Below, piece by piece: positions 1 to 5,808 of a stretch of 5,808 bases of DNA (position 1 is the stretch's first letter; every line of letters starts with the position of its first letter). The notes beneath the pieces were generated by a model. That model had not been told where the DNA came from. It did no database searches and saw only the letters and a list, made by a program, of their open reading frames with translations. The stretch comes from IMCC26207 sp044357715. GTDB lineage: Bacteria > Actinomycetota > Acidimicrobiia > Acidimicrobiales > Microtrichaceae. Location of the stretch: assembly GCA_044357715.1 (NCBI GenBank), contig JBIKPA010000187.1:1-5808 (forward strand), read 5' to 3'. A program made the position numbers and the translations under genes.

Positions 1-5
1 AAACC

Positions 6-992
6 ATGACCCAACCATGCTGTAGCCCTTCATCTGATGACCGATCCGCCACTGACGCTGCGCTGCTAGCAACGCAGCGCTCCGAGGCAAAGAAGCCCGC
101 TGCCAAAGCAGAGTCGCCCGAACCTTCGATCGGAACCGAAAGCCAAGTTTTTGTTGCGGTGCCTGAAGGCAACTTCGCAATGGGCTCGGAGGACTCTGCC
201 TACCCTGCCGATGGTGAAGGGCCAGTCCGGCAGGTTTCGCTGAGTGCATTCAAGATCTCGGCTACGGCGGTGACAAACACTTGTTTTGCCGAGTTTGTAT
301 CTGCCACGGGCTGGATTACCGAGGCTGAGCAACAGGGGTCATCGTTCGTGTTTGGCGGGTTACTTCCCGATGATTTTCCACCCACCCAAGGAGTCGCCGC
401 CGCACCCTGGTGGAGACTTGTTGAAGGTGCCGACTGGCGGCACCCCGAGGGGCCGCAGTCAACAGTTGCTCAACGCATGGACCATCCCGTTGTTCAAGTC
501 ACTTGGGAAGATGCAGTTGCATATTGCGAGTGGGCTGATGCCCGCCTGCCGACCGAGGCTGAGTGGGAACGCGCTGCACGAGGCGGCCTAACCGGTAAAC
601 GCTACCCATGGGGAGACCAGAGAGAGCCAGAGGGAGAGCATCGAATGAACGTCTTCCAAGGGGAGTTCCCGGGCAACAACACTGCAGAGGATGGTTTCCC
701 CGGAACCGCTCCAGCTGACGCCTACCAGCCGAATGGCTTGGGCCTGTTCAATACCTGCGGAAATGTTTGGGAGTGGTGCGGTGACTTCTTTGATCCCAGC
801 TTTCACGTGACGGGGCCACGCCAAGATCCGTGTGGTCCCCCTGCGGGAACGCATCGGGTGATGCGAGGCGGGTCATACCTCTGCCACGAGTCCTACTGCT
901 GGAGATACCGAGTATCGGCTCGAAGCGCTAACACGGCTCAATCAAGTGCCGGCAACATCGGGTTTCGTGTGGCGCGTTCTGACCGAGGCTGA
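6..992 (+). CDS. Formylglycine-generating enzyme (FGE, SUMF1 family)
   Basis: 328 aa. FGE oxidises the cysteine of the C-x-P-x-R motif in type I sulfatases to C-alpha-formylglycine, using O2 and a copper(I) centre held by two cysteines. The FGE-sulfatase fold starts near residue 48 (VFVAVPEGNFAMGSED) and runs almost to the C-terminus. Family landmarks in order are YPADGE (66-71), TAVTN (87-91), APWW (133-136), HPVVQVTW (160-167), LPTEAEWERAARGG (181-194), YPWGD (200-204), NTAEDGFPGTAP (225-236), PNGLGLFNTCGNVWEW (242-257) and RGGSYLCHESYC (287-298). Cys293 and Cys298 match the catalytic pair of human FGE (Cys336/Cys341), which separates true FGEs from EgtB/PvdO-type relatives lacking it. The first 47 residues are a Ser/Ala/Pro-rich extension with Cys5-Cys6 and no convincing signal peptide, so the protein is probably cytosolic. 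Only five bases precede the ATG, so the promoter cannot be judged. No sulfatase gene is present in the window. Family assignment is very secure; the substrate is unknown. Confidence 0.95.
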   Translation: MTQPCCSPSSDDRSATDAALLATQRSEAKKPAAKAESPEPSIGTESQVFVAVPEGNFAMGSEDSAYPADGEGPVRQVSLSAFKISATAVTNTCFAEFVSATGWITEAEQQGSSFVFGGLLPDDFPPTQGVAAAPWWRLVEGADWRHPEGPQSTVAQRMDHPVVQVTWEDAVAYCEWADARLPTEAEWERAARGGLTGKRYPWGDQREPEGEHRMNVFQGEFPGNNTAEDGFPGTAPADAYQPNGLGLFNTCGNVWEWCGDFFDPSFHVTGPRQDPCGPPAGTHRVMRGGSYLCHESYCWRYRVSARSANTAQSSAGNIGFRVARSDRG

Positions 993-1009
993 GCTACTCA
1001 GGTACGCCC

Positions 1010-1020
1010 CGGAAATTCCG
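1010..1020. repeat. Short palindrome between the FGE and LURP-one-related genes
   Basis: CGGAA-A-TTCCG is a perfect inverted repeat with 5-bp arms around one base, in the 63-bp gap before the LURP-one-related gene and just before where a -35 would fall. It could be a small operator, or chance. It is too short and lacks the T-run needed for a terminator. Confidence 0.25.
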
Positions 1021-1042
1021 CTCGCTCTTGAGCAATAACTCC

Positions 1043-1048
1043 TAGTCT
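1043..1048 (+). promoter_or_regulatory. Candidate -10 element for a leaderless LURP-one-related mRNA
   Basis: TAGTCT matches the actinobacterial TAnnnT -10 pattern and ends 7 nt before the ATG at 1056, the same arrangement as at the oxygenase gene. No convincing -35 is seen 16-18 nt upstream, and no Shine-Dalgarno sequence precedes the ATG. Read-through from the FGE gene is also possible. Moderate to low confidence because a six-base degenerate pattern is easily met by chance. Confidence 0.4.
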
Positions 1049-1055
1049 GCTCAGC

Positions 1056-1568
1056 ATGGGAATCTTCGATCGCTCCAAGGATGACAAAGGCACGCACAAG
1101 TTTCAGATGCATGAGAGGCTCATGAGCTTTGGCGATGACTCGTGGATTGAAAACGAAAGCGGCGACAAGGTATACAAGTCTGACGGCAAGGCCATGCGGA
1201 TGCGCAAGACCTTTATTCTGGAAGATGATTCCGGAAAGAACCTGGCCGAGATAAAGGAGCGGGTACTCACCGTCAGGGACAAAATGTCGATCAAGTTGCC
1301 CGACGGACGCTCGGCAACCGTGCACAAAAAGCTGATCGGGATTCGTGACCGCTACAAGATCGAGATGGACGGTGGCGAGGATCTTCACGCCCATGGAAAC
1401 ATCGCTGACCATGAGTACGAGATTGAGAAAGACGGCGACACCATCGCAACCGTGTCAAAGAAATGGTTCCGCGTGCGTGATACCTACGGCATAGAGATTC
1501 TTGATGGTGAAGATGACGTCCTACTTCTAGCTGTGACTATCTGCATTGACGCTCTGTCTGACGACTAA
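1056..1568 (+). CDS. LURP-one-related family protein (tubby-like beta barrel)
   Basis: 170 aa. It matches the LURP-one-related (LOR, formerly DUF567) family along its length. Landmarks are the opening F-Q-M-H-E-R-L-M-S-F-G-D-D (16-28), repeated beta-hairpin units of the type 'D-x-x-G-x-x-Y/V' (GDKVYKSDGKAMRMRKTF, 36-53; GKNLAEIKERVLTVRDKM, 60-77; VHKKLIGIRDRYKI, 89-102), DHEYEIEKDG (118-127), VSKKWFRVRDTYGIEI (133-148) and a closing hydrophobic segment DDVLLLAVTICIDALSDD (153-170). In the plant structure of this fold the C-terminal helix is buried inside a 12-strand barrel resembling Tubby, so the final segment is probably such a helix rather than a membrane anchor. No signal peptide is seen. 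Biochemical function in bacteria is not established; related folds bind membrane lipids, but that is not shown here. The ATG has no Shine-Dalgarno sequence, and a TAGTCT hexamer ends 7 nt before it, which suggests leaderless translation. It lies 63 bp after the FGE gene. Confidence 0.92.
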   Translation: MGIFDRSKDDKGTHKFQMHERLMSFGDDSWIENESGDKVYKSDGKAMRMRKTFILEDDSGKNLAEIKERVLTVRDKMSIKLPDGRSATVHKKLIGIRDRYKIEMDGGEDLHAHGNIADHEYEIEKDGDTIATVSKKWFRVRDTYGIEILDGEDDVLLLAVTICIDALSDD

Positions 1569-1614
1569 CCGTGTCGCTAGATTCTTTTTCGATGTAGTCG
1601 AGTGAGCAGTCAAG

Positions 1615-3678
1615 TCAGCGGAGTACGAGAACCAAATCTTTACTTCCGAGTTGAATCTGCGTGGACTTCGCCGGGTTGATCACGACTTCGCCGTTCTCGC
1701 TGAGTCGGTATCCCAGTGCCGTCTGATTTTGCGCCGAGGCAGCCGCCACCACCTGAGAGAAGGTCTTGAGTGCTGCTGCACCGAACGCGGCCGCTGGGCG
1801 CAGTTCGAGCACGCAGCCTTGCGGATCGAACAGGTCGCGGAACACCAGATCAAGTTCATGCCGCTCAGAAAGCTGCGCTATGAGCAGACTCGTCAACTCG
1901 ACGCTGACAATGAAGTCATCAGCACCAGTAGCAACCGCTAGGGAAATATGGCGTTGCTCAAGCAGTTCGGCAACGATTCTTACATCTCCTAATTTGTTTC
2001 TTTCTACAAGGTGATTAAAAGCCATCAGCGTCAACAGTGTGCGTGCATCAGCCTCGTCAGTCGAGACCTGCTCTCGGTAGCCCAGAACGATTACCTCATC
2101 GAAATGCCGTTGAGCGGCGTATGCGGTTACTTCCTCAGGACCACCACTAAAGGCCGCCACTTCGATCTGAACATTGCTCACCGAGATTGACGGCAGAATT
2201 TTTTCCACCTCAGTCTGATCGGAGTCGGCAATGATCTCAATCACCGTGTCCGATGTTAGGAACTCATCAAGCTCTGCAAGCACGCGTGGGCCCACGACGC
2301 TCCAACCTACGACCAAGATTCGGGTCGGCCCGGCCTCCGCTGCAACATTGTCAACCTGAGGAATTTCCGGCGCCTCAATAAAGCTCCCGCAAAGGAACGT
2401 GGAATCATCCGAGGCAATCCCGATGAGTTCATCGCCATCTTGAAGAACAGTGTCAGCAGGGGGGTTCAACTCAACAATTCCATCGGCGGTAAGGCGGCCC
2501 ATGAGCGCACTGCTCTCGAATGCCAGTTGGGCTTGCGCAAAAGTCTTGCCAACTGTGTCCGGAAATTTCTCGAAGTAGACCTCATCGCCATCAAAGTCCA
2601 GCAGTTCACGGAACACTGAGCTCAACCCACGCTGCCGGCAAGCCTGAGCGGTGAGTTCCGCAACGATCTGATCTGAATTGACGGTCACGACTCTTGGCCC
2701 GAACAACGAGCGAATCGATGCCTCGGTTTCTTCAGATCTGGTCTCGACAACAAGGTGTGCATTGTCAAAATTCGGATCGATCGATCGTACGGCAAGCAGC
2801 GTCTTGATCACTGTTGCATCGCTTTCACCAACAACGATGATTGACTTCGCACCTGCAACATTGACCAACTCAAGGTCGGCCGGCTGGTCAGTGTGGCCTC
2901 TTCTGCAAACAAGTCGGGTGGTCAGAAAGTTGGATACCTGATCTCGGAGTTCGTCCTCCATAACAGACTTATCTTCATTGGCAAGAACTACCACTACTCC
3001 ACGCCTCAGACTCTCGTTAGCAAGCACAAGTTCGCTCACGATCACGGGCACCCGGCTTGAGTAGCCAAGAATCAGGGTATGGCCGGTCTCCAACACACTG
3101 CTTCGGCCTTTACGAAGGCCGTCAACACGCTGATCGACCGAGTTTGCGATCAAGCCGATCAAGCTGCCAGCAAGAAAAATTCCGGCCAACGTAATTGACA
3201 GTCCCAGCAGCCGGGTGGGCCAACTGCTGTCCCCGGCAAAAGTCCCGGCGTCAACCACTCGAAGCATCGACTGCCAGAACGCTTCACCAAAACCTAGGCG
3301 TGCACCTCCGTTTACTCCGACCAAACCAAACAGGGTCATCAGGAGTGCTGTCACCAAAATAACGATCAGCGTTAGCAACCCAAGCCAACCAATGACCACA
3401 GATGGCCCTCTTGAGAGCCCGGTATCGAACATGTAGCGCAGCTTGGCGCGCAAACCTGGGCTCGAACCTCCAGCAGCATTCGACGCATCGGAGCCTGCAT
3501 GTCGCGCACCTGCCCCTGAAGCACTTGACTCACCCGCACTCAACCCGGAGCGACCGCGTCGATTCACGGCCTTCCCCTGCCGCTGCAGTTGCTTTTTAGA
3601 GGATCCTGATGCTTGGTCAGACAATGTCAAAGCAGACTCTTTCAGACGCGATTGGGTAAAGGTAGGCAACTCCCTCAA
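1615..3678 (-). CDS. CASTOR/POLLUX-related ion channel with tandem RCK domains
   Basis: 687 aa from a TTG. Residues 1-80 are a Ser/Gly/Ala-rich, basic cytoplasmic tail. A first transmembrane helix lies near 92-121 (VVIGWLGLLTLIVILVTALL core), a pore region near 128-150 and a second helix near 154-179. The filter position reads V-D-A-G-T-F-A (142-148), close to ADAGNHA of plant CASTOR and unlike TVGYG of classical K+ channels. A Rossmann-like RCK domain follows (about 198-345, opening TLILGYSSRV and continuing VVVVLANEDK), with a TrkA_C-like lobe (about 365-425). A second copy begins at TRILVVGWSVVGPRVL (452-467) and ends in another C-lobe near 620-687. The product should be an inner-membrane cation channel gated by ligand at the RCK ring. 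Start is uncertain: an in-frame TAG lies three codons before the TTG, which has no good ribosome site, while an in-frame GTG at 3567-3565 follows AGGGGAAGG and would give 650 aa. The gene lies 65 bp after the oxygenase gene on the same strand. Confidence 0.9.
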   Translation of the reverse strand: MRELPTFTQSRLKESALTLSDQASGSSKKQLQRQGKAVNRRGRSGLSAGESSASGAGARHAGSDASNAAGGSSPGLRAKLRYMFDTGLSRGPSVVIGWLGLLTLIVILVTALLMTLFGLVGVNGGARLGFGEAFWQSMLRVVDAGTFAGDSSWPTRLLGLSITLAGIFLAGSLIGLIANSVDQRVDGLRKGRSSVLETGHTLILGYSSRVPVIVSELVLANESLRRGVVVVLANEDKSVMEDELRDQVSNFLTTRLVCRRGHTDQPADLELVNVAGAKSIIVVGESDATVIKTLLAVRSIDPNFDNAHLVVETRSEETEASIRSLFGPRVVTVNSDQIVAELTAQACRQRGLSSVFRELLDFDGDEVYFEKFPDTVGKTFAQAQLAFESSALMGRLTADGIVELNPPADTVLQDGDELIGIASDDSTFLCGSFIEAPEIPQVDNVAAEAGPTRILVVGWSVVGPRVLAELDEFLTSDTVIEIIADSDQTEVEKILPSISVSNVQIEVAAFSGGPEEVTAYAAQRHFDEVIVLGYREQVSTDEADARTLLTLMAFNHLVERNKLGDVRIVAELLEQRHISLAVATGADDFIVSVELTSLLIAQLSERHELDLVFRDLFDPQGCVLELRPAAAFGAAALKTFSQVVAAASAQNQTALGYRLSENGEVVINPAKSTQIQLGSKDLVLVLR

Positions 3679-3743
3679 GTTAACCTAGCGGTCGATTCTC
3701 AGATTGAGCCGAATGGAGCGCTCTCTCGTCTACGCCACCGGCC

Positions 3744-5135
3744 CTACGAGTTCGCAACCCAGTTGCCATGAAAGCCAAATGGGACCCGGCGCGGAAGATG
3801 CACTCTTGCAACCTCGCTCATCTCTTGAGCATCAAGAATGACCAAGTCTGACTGCGTCGAGTTCTGATTGCTTACAAAGTTGAGCAACCATCCCCCGTCT
3901 TCTTCATTGCGGTCAGGATCAGGCGCAAACACGGCTTCACCAGAAACGGAATGCTCGCCATAAATATGGGTTGTCGAAGTTCCGTCGAAGAAGTCATGTC
4001 GGGTCACACCATTAAAGACAACCTCGTTGTCAACCCAGCTTCGGGTATGGCCCACATAGCCATAGCGGTATTTGAGTCCAGCAAATGAATCATTGATACG
4101 CGGAAAGTCCGCCGCCCGATCATCGAGAGCCTCCTCGGTCACCGTGCCTGCTACTGGGTTGATTCGCCAGCGATGTAGCGCTGGTCGCACGGTGTCGCCA
4201 ACTGGGTCCTCACCAAAGCTTACGTTCAGGCGATCAGATCGACAGCCCTCAACAACCACGGTGTCTCCATCATCAGAAGCATTCAGAAAATGAAAAACAT
4301 AAAATGGTTCAACCTCAATCCAACGCACACCACGTTCGAGCGCTTGGCGATCAAGAACACCGATGCGCGCTCCATTCTCTGGAAGCCATTGGATGGCAGG
4401 CCCGCCAGCCAGCATTGCATCAAGGTCAAAGACTGCTGGCAGATCAAAGAACACAACATGACGACGAGAAACCGCAAAGTCGTGCATCATCACTGGACTT
4501 GGCAGGGCGATGTCGACGCTGCGAATCAGCGCTCCCGAAGCATCAGCTTGATGGAAACGCAGATACGGAGGAAACGGGCTATACCCAAAGAACAACAACT
4601 CACCCGTCTCTGGGTCTTCTTTCGGGTGGGCGGTCATCGGACCCGTTAGCTTCCCGGCAAAATCCCATTCGCCGACAGTCGCCAATTCTGTGCTCATCTC
4701 CATGGGCTTGCCAGCTTCCATCAACGCAAGCAGCTTGTTTCCATGGCTCACGATATTGGTATTCGCAGTGTTCTTCATCATGCCCGCCTCGGCAACAAGC
4801 TCCTCTGGCGGCATCCGAAACTCGGATAGACCACCAAACAATGCCCCGCCTTCACGCCGCTCAATCAGCAGACCCTTCGACTCCACGAACCGATTGCGAT
4901 AGCTCGCCCGACCAGCATCTAGTTGCACTGCATGGATCATGCCGTCGCCGTCAAAAACGTGATATTTCGTGATCGGATCGAACTGCGGGTTGGGCCCATT
5001 GCGCAGGTACATCCCATTCAAGGCTGCAGGGACCGTGCCCGTAATCTGTAGCTCGTGCACGGTGAGTTCATCCTGCACTGGCTCATACTGCCCAAGTAGG
5101 TACGGGTTCGCAGTAGGTGCAGATTCAGGCGACAT
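3744..5135 (-). CDS. Carotenoid oxygenase (carotenoid cleavage dioxygenase, RPE65 family)
   Basis: 463 aa from the ATG chosen here. These iron(II) enzymes use O2 to cleave a double bond of a carotenoid, apocarotenoid or stilbene. The opening NPYLLGQYEPV, YLRNGPNPQF and YHVFDGDGMIHAV are classic for the family. The four iron-binding histidines are present: His170 (TAHPKED), His218 (MMHDFAV), His282 (YVFHFLN) and His456 (GFHGNW). Second-shell acids are Glu140 (LMEAG) and Glu412 (NEEDGG); the usual Glu of E-F-P-R-I is Asp343 here (ADFPRIN). Resemblance is strongest to Mycobacterium Rv0654 (MtCCO), recalled as about 500 aa; this protein is shorter in the middle. No signal peptide is seen. A GTG at 5153 would add six residues, but it lies inside the promoter spacer; the ATG at 5135 sits 7 nt after TAGCCT, consistent with a leaderless mRNA. 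A TetR-type gene lies just upstream on the same strand. Substrate and cleavage site cannot be read from sequence; retinal or another apocarotenal is possible. Confidence 0.94.
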   Translation of the reverse strand: MSPESAPTANPYLLGQYEPVQDELTVHELQITGTVPAALNGMYLRNGPNPQFDPITKYHVFDGDGMIHAVQLDAGRASYRNRFVESKGLLIERREGGALFGGLSEFRMPPEELVAEAGMMKNTANTNIVSHGNKLLALMEAGKPMEMSTELATVGEWDFAGKLTGPMTAHPKEDPETGELLFFGYSPFPPYLRFHQADASGALIRSVDIALPSPVMMHDFAVSRRHVVFFDLPAVFDLDAMLAGGPAIQWLPENGARIGVLDRQALERGVRWIEVEPFYVFHFLNASDDGDTVVVEGCRSDRLNVSFGEDPVGDTVRPALHRWRINPVAGTVTEEALDDRAADFPRINDSFAGLKYRYGYVGHTRSWVDNEVVFNGVTRHDFFDGTSTTHIYGEHSVSGEAVFAPDPDRNEEDGGWLLNFVSNQNSTQSDLVILDAQEMSEVARVHLPRRVPFGFHGNWVANS

Positions 5136-5142
5136 GGCGGTC

Positions 5143-5171
5143 AGGCTACTCACAGGAGTAGTCGCTGTAAA
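5143..5171 (-). promoter_or_regulatory. Promoter of the carotenoid oxygenase gene (leaderless)
   Basis: On the minus strand a -35 hexamer TTTACA (5171-5166, one mismatch to TTGACA) is separated by exactly 17 nt from a -10 hexamer TAGCCT (5148-5143, TAnnnT). Seven nt then lead to the ATG at 5135. This spacing puts the expected transcription start on or next to the A of the ATG, so the mRNA would have no 5' leader; the region before the ATG also has no purine-rich ribosome site. The promoter supports the ATG at 5135 over the GTG at 5153. Sequence evidence only; no start-site mapping. Confidence 0.7.
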
Positions 5172-5181
5172 CGGCGTTTAC
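5167..5181. promoter_or_regulatory. Candidate TetR-family operator (perfect 15-bp palindrome)
   Basis: GTAAACG-G-CGTTTAC is a perfect inverted repeat with 7-bp arms around one central base (5174). Size and symmetry fit operators of TetR-family dimers. It lies between the TetR-type gene and the oxygenase gene and covers the promoter's -35 hexamer except its last base (5166), so bound repressor would block RNA polymerase. Assignment to the adjacent regulator is inferred from proximity. No second full copy was noticed in the window; if the regulator controls itself, another copy should lie upstream of it, beyond the right edge. Confidence 0.7.
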
Positions 5182-5207
5182 CTGCCTTCGTCCGGTGCTG
5201 GCAGGAA

Positions 5208-5807
5208 TCAGCCTTCAAGAGGGTGAATCTGCCCCGCGAGCACAGTGTTAATGACCGAGTCCATGAGTTCTAGGGAGGCTTGCTCGTCGGCGGTAAACCC
5301 AAGGAGCAACACTTCCGCTACCCCGTGGATTGCCGCCCACATTGTCATGCTGGCAACTGCCGGATCTGCGCTTGCAATCTGCCCTGCTGCAATCGCCTGT
5401 GATGTTGCAGCTGAGGCGGCCTCAAATGCTCGGGCAGACGGAGGGAACGCATCCATCCCTGGCACGGGGGTTGGTGGGTAGCGAAACATCAGGTGAAACA
5501 GCGCCGGCGAGGACAATGCATGAAACACATACGCTCGGCTCAGCGCACGAATTCGCTCAACGGGGTCTGCTTCTTCAATGGCGTCAAAGCGTTGAACCAA
5601 CCGCTCAAAGTGCTCAGTAGCTAGGGCTTCAAGAAGATCATCTTTATCCTCGACATAGGCGTAGAGGGCTGGAGCAGTCACTCCGAGCTGCCGGGCGAGG
5701 CCCCGCAACGAAAGCTGGCCGATCCCCTCGGACTCAAGTTGTTCACGGGCTGTATTGATCACAAGTTCGCGAGTGAGGGGTGCGCGCATACCCACAGCTT
5801 GCCTCAT
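5208..5807 (-). CDS. TetR/AcrR-family transcriptional regulator with WHG-type C-terminal domain
   Basis: 199 aa from the first ATG. The N-terminal DNA-binding domain covers about residues 11-60: helix one LTRELVINTAREQLESEG, then the helix-turn-helix SLRGLARQLGVTAPALYAYV (33-52) and the usual D-K-D-D-L-L-E-A-L that follows it. The C-terminal ligand-binding and dimerisation part (about 80-199) contains W-A-A-I-H-G (157-162), the signature of the WHG subgroup of TetR C-terminal domains. A second in-frame ATG at 5789-5787 (residue 7, MRAPLTREL) is an equally good start; the upstream region is cut by the window edge, so neither can be preferred. It ends 72 bp before the oxygenase ATG. The palindrome in that gap is the obvious candidate binding site, so I infer that it represses the oxygenase gene. 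The ligand is unknown; a carotenoid or apocarotenoid is a guess from context. Family assignment is secure. Confidence 0.93.
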   Translation of the reverse strand: MRQAVGMRAPLTRELVINTAREQLESEGIGQLSLRGLARQLGVTAPALYAYVEDKDDLLEALATEHFERLVQRFDAIEEADPVERIRALSRAYVFHALSSPALFHLMFRYPPTPVPGMDAFPPSARAFEAASAATSQAIAAGQIASADPAVASMTMWAAIHGVAEVLLLGFTADEQASLELMDSVINTVLAGQIHPLEG

Positions 5808-5808
5808 C

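Noticed and set aside
318..993. The 12-mer ACCGAGGCTGAG occurs three times (318-329, 552-563, 982-993)
   Set aside because: The first two encode T-E-A-E in the same frame at family-conserved positions, and the third overlaps the stop codon in another frame. Shared codons plus chance explain it better than a functional repeat.
942..1412. A 156-codon open frame on the minus strand overlapping the end of the FGE gene and the LURP-one-related gene
   Set aside because: The plus-strand LURP-one-related protein matches its family end to end, and the antisense product shows no recognisable domain.
1569..1614. Gap between the convergent LURP-one-related and channel genes, examined for a bidirectional terminator
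   Set aside because: A short T-rich run (TTCTTTTTC) is present, but no stem of useful length was found beside it.
3725..3750. Inverted repeat CTCGT / ACGAG around the oxygenase stop codon, considered as a terminator before the channel gene
   Set aside because: The arms are 5 bp with an imperfect interior and no T-run follows, so the oxygenase transcript may continue into the channel gene.
4304..4972. A 222-codon open frame on the plus strand inside the oxygenase gene, with shorter overlapping ones at 4290-4649 and 4072-4293
   Set aside because: The translations resemble no family and are rich in Arg, Ser, Gln and Pro, as expected for the antisense of a real gene. The minus-strand oxygenase has all four catalytic histidines and is clearly the gene.
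5181..5205. Inverted repeat CCTGCC / GGCAGG with a 13-nt loop just after the TetR-type gene, considered as a terminator
   Set aside because: The stem is only 6 bp with a long loop and no T-run follows on the minus strand, so an intrinsic terminator is not supported.

Overview
The window is a compact piece of bacterial chromosome holding five protein-coding genes and very little else. No gap between genes exceeds about 70 bases, and I see no RNA gene, CRISPR array, insertion sequence or phage gene. An actinobacterium of intermediate GC content is the best guess. The FGE and the LURP-one-related protein resemble actinobacterial members. The carotenoid oxygenase resembles the Mycobacterium Rv0654 type. 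The CASTOR/POLLUX-like channel resembles Streptomyces-type homologues. Two genes appear to start at the 5' end of their mRNA (leaderless, TAnnnT about 7 nt before ATG), which is common in Actinobacteria. The taxon is inferred from remembered family resemblance, not from a search.

Layout. Left part, plus strand: a formylglycine-generating enzyme (6-992) with both catalytic cysteines and an unusual N-terminal di-cysteine, then a small LURP-one-related beta-barrel protein (1056-1568) with a candidate leaderless promoter of its own. Right part, minus strand, read from the right edge: a TetR-family regulator (5807-5208), a carotenoid cleavage oxygenase (5135-3744) and a two-transmembrane ion channel with tandem RCK-type domains (3678-1615). 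The two halves converge at about 1569-1614.

How the genes may work together. The clearest local logic is the TetR/oxygenase pair. A perfect 15-bp palindrome (GTAAACG-G-CGTTTAC, 5167-5181) lies between them. It covers the -35 hexamer (TTTACA) of a well-formed promoter, TTTACA-N17-TAGCCT-N7-ATG, that would drive the oxygenase from its ATG at 5135. This suggests a repressor placed upstream of its target, with a carotenoid or apocarotenoid as a possible ligand (inference). The channel gene follows the oxygenase by 65 bp on the same strand and could be partly co-transcribed, but no functional link is evident. The FGE should activate a type I sulfatase, and none is encoded in this window.

The points most worth a second look are the operator/promoter overlap, the sulfatase-like CCSPS sequence at the FGE N-terminus, the CASTOR-like filter (VDAGTFA) in the channel, and a Glu-to-Asp change in the iron second shell of the oxygenase.
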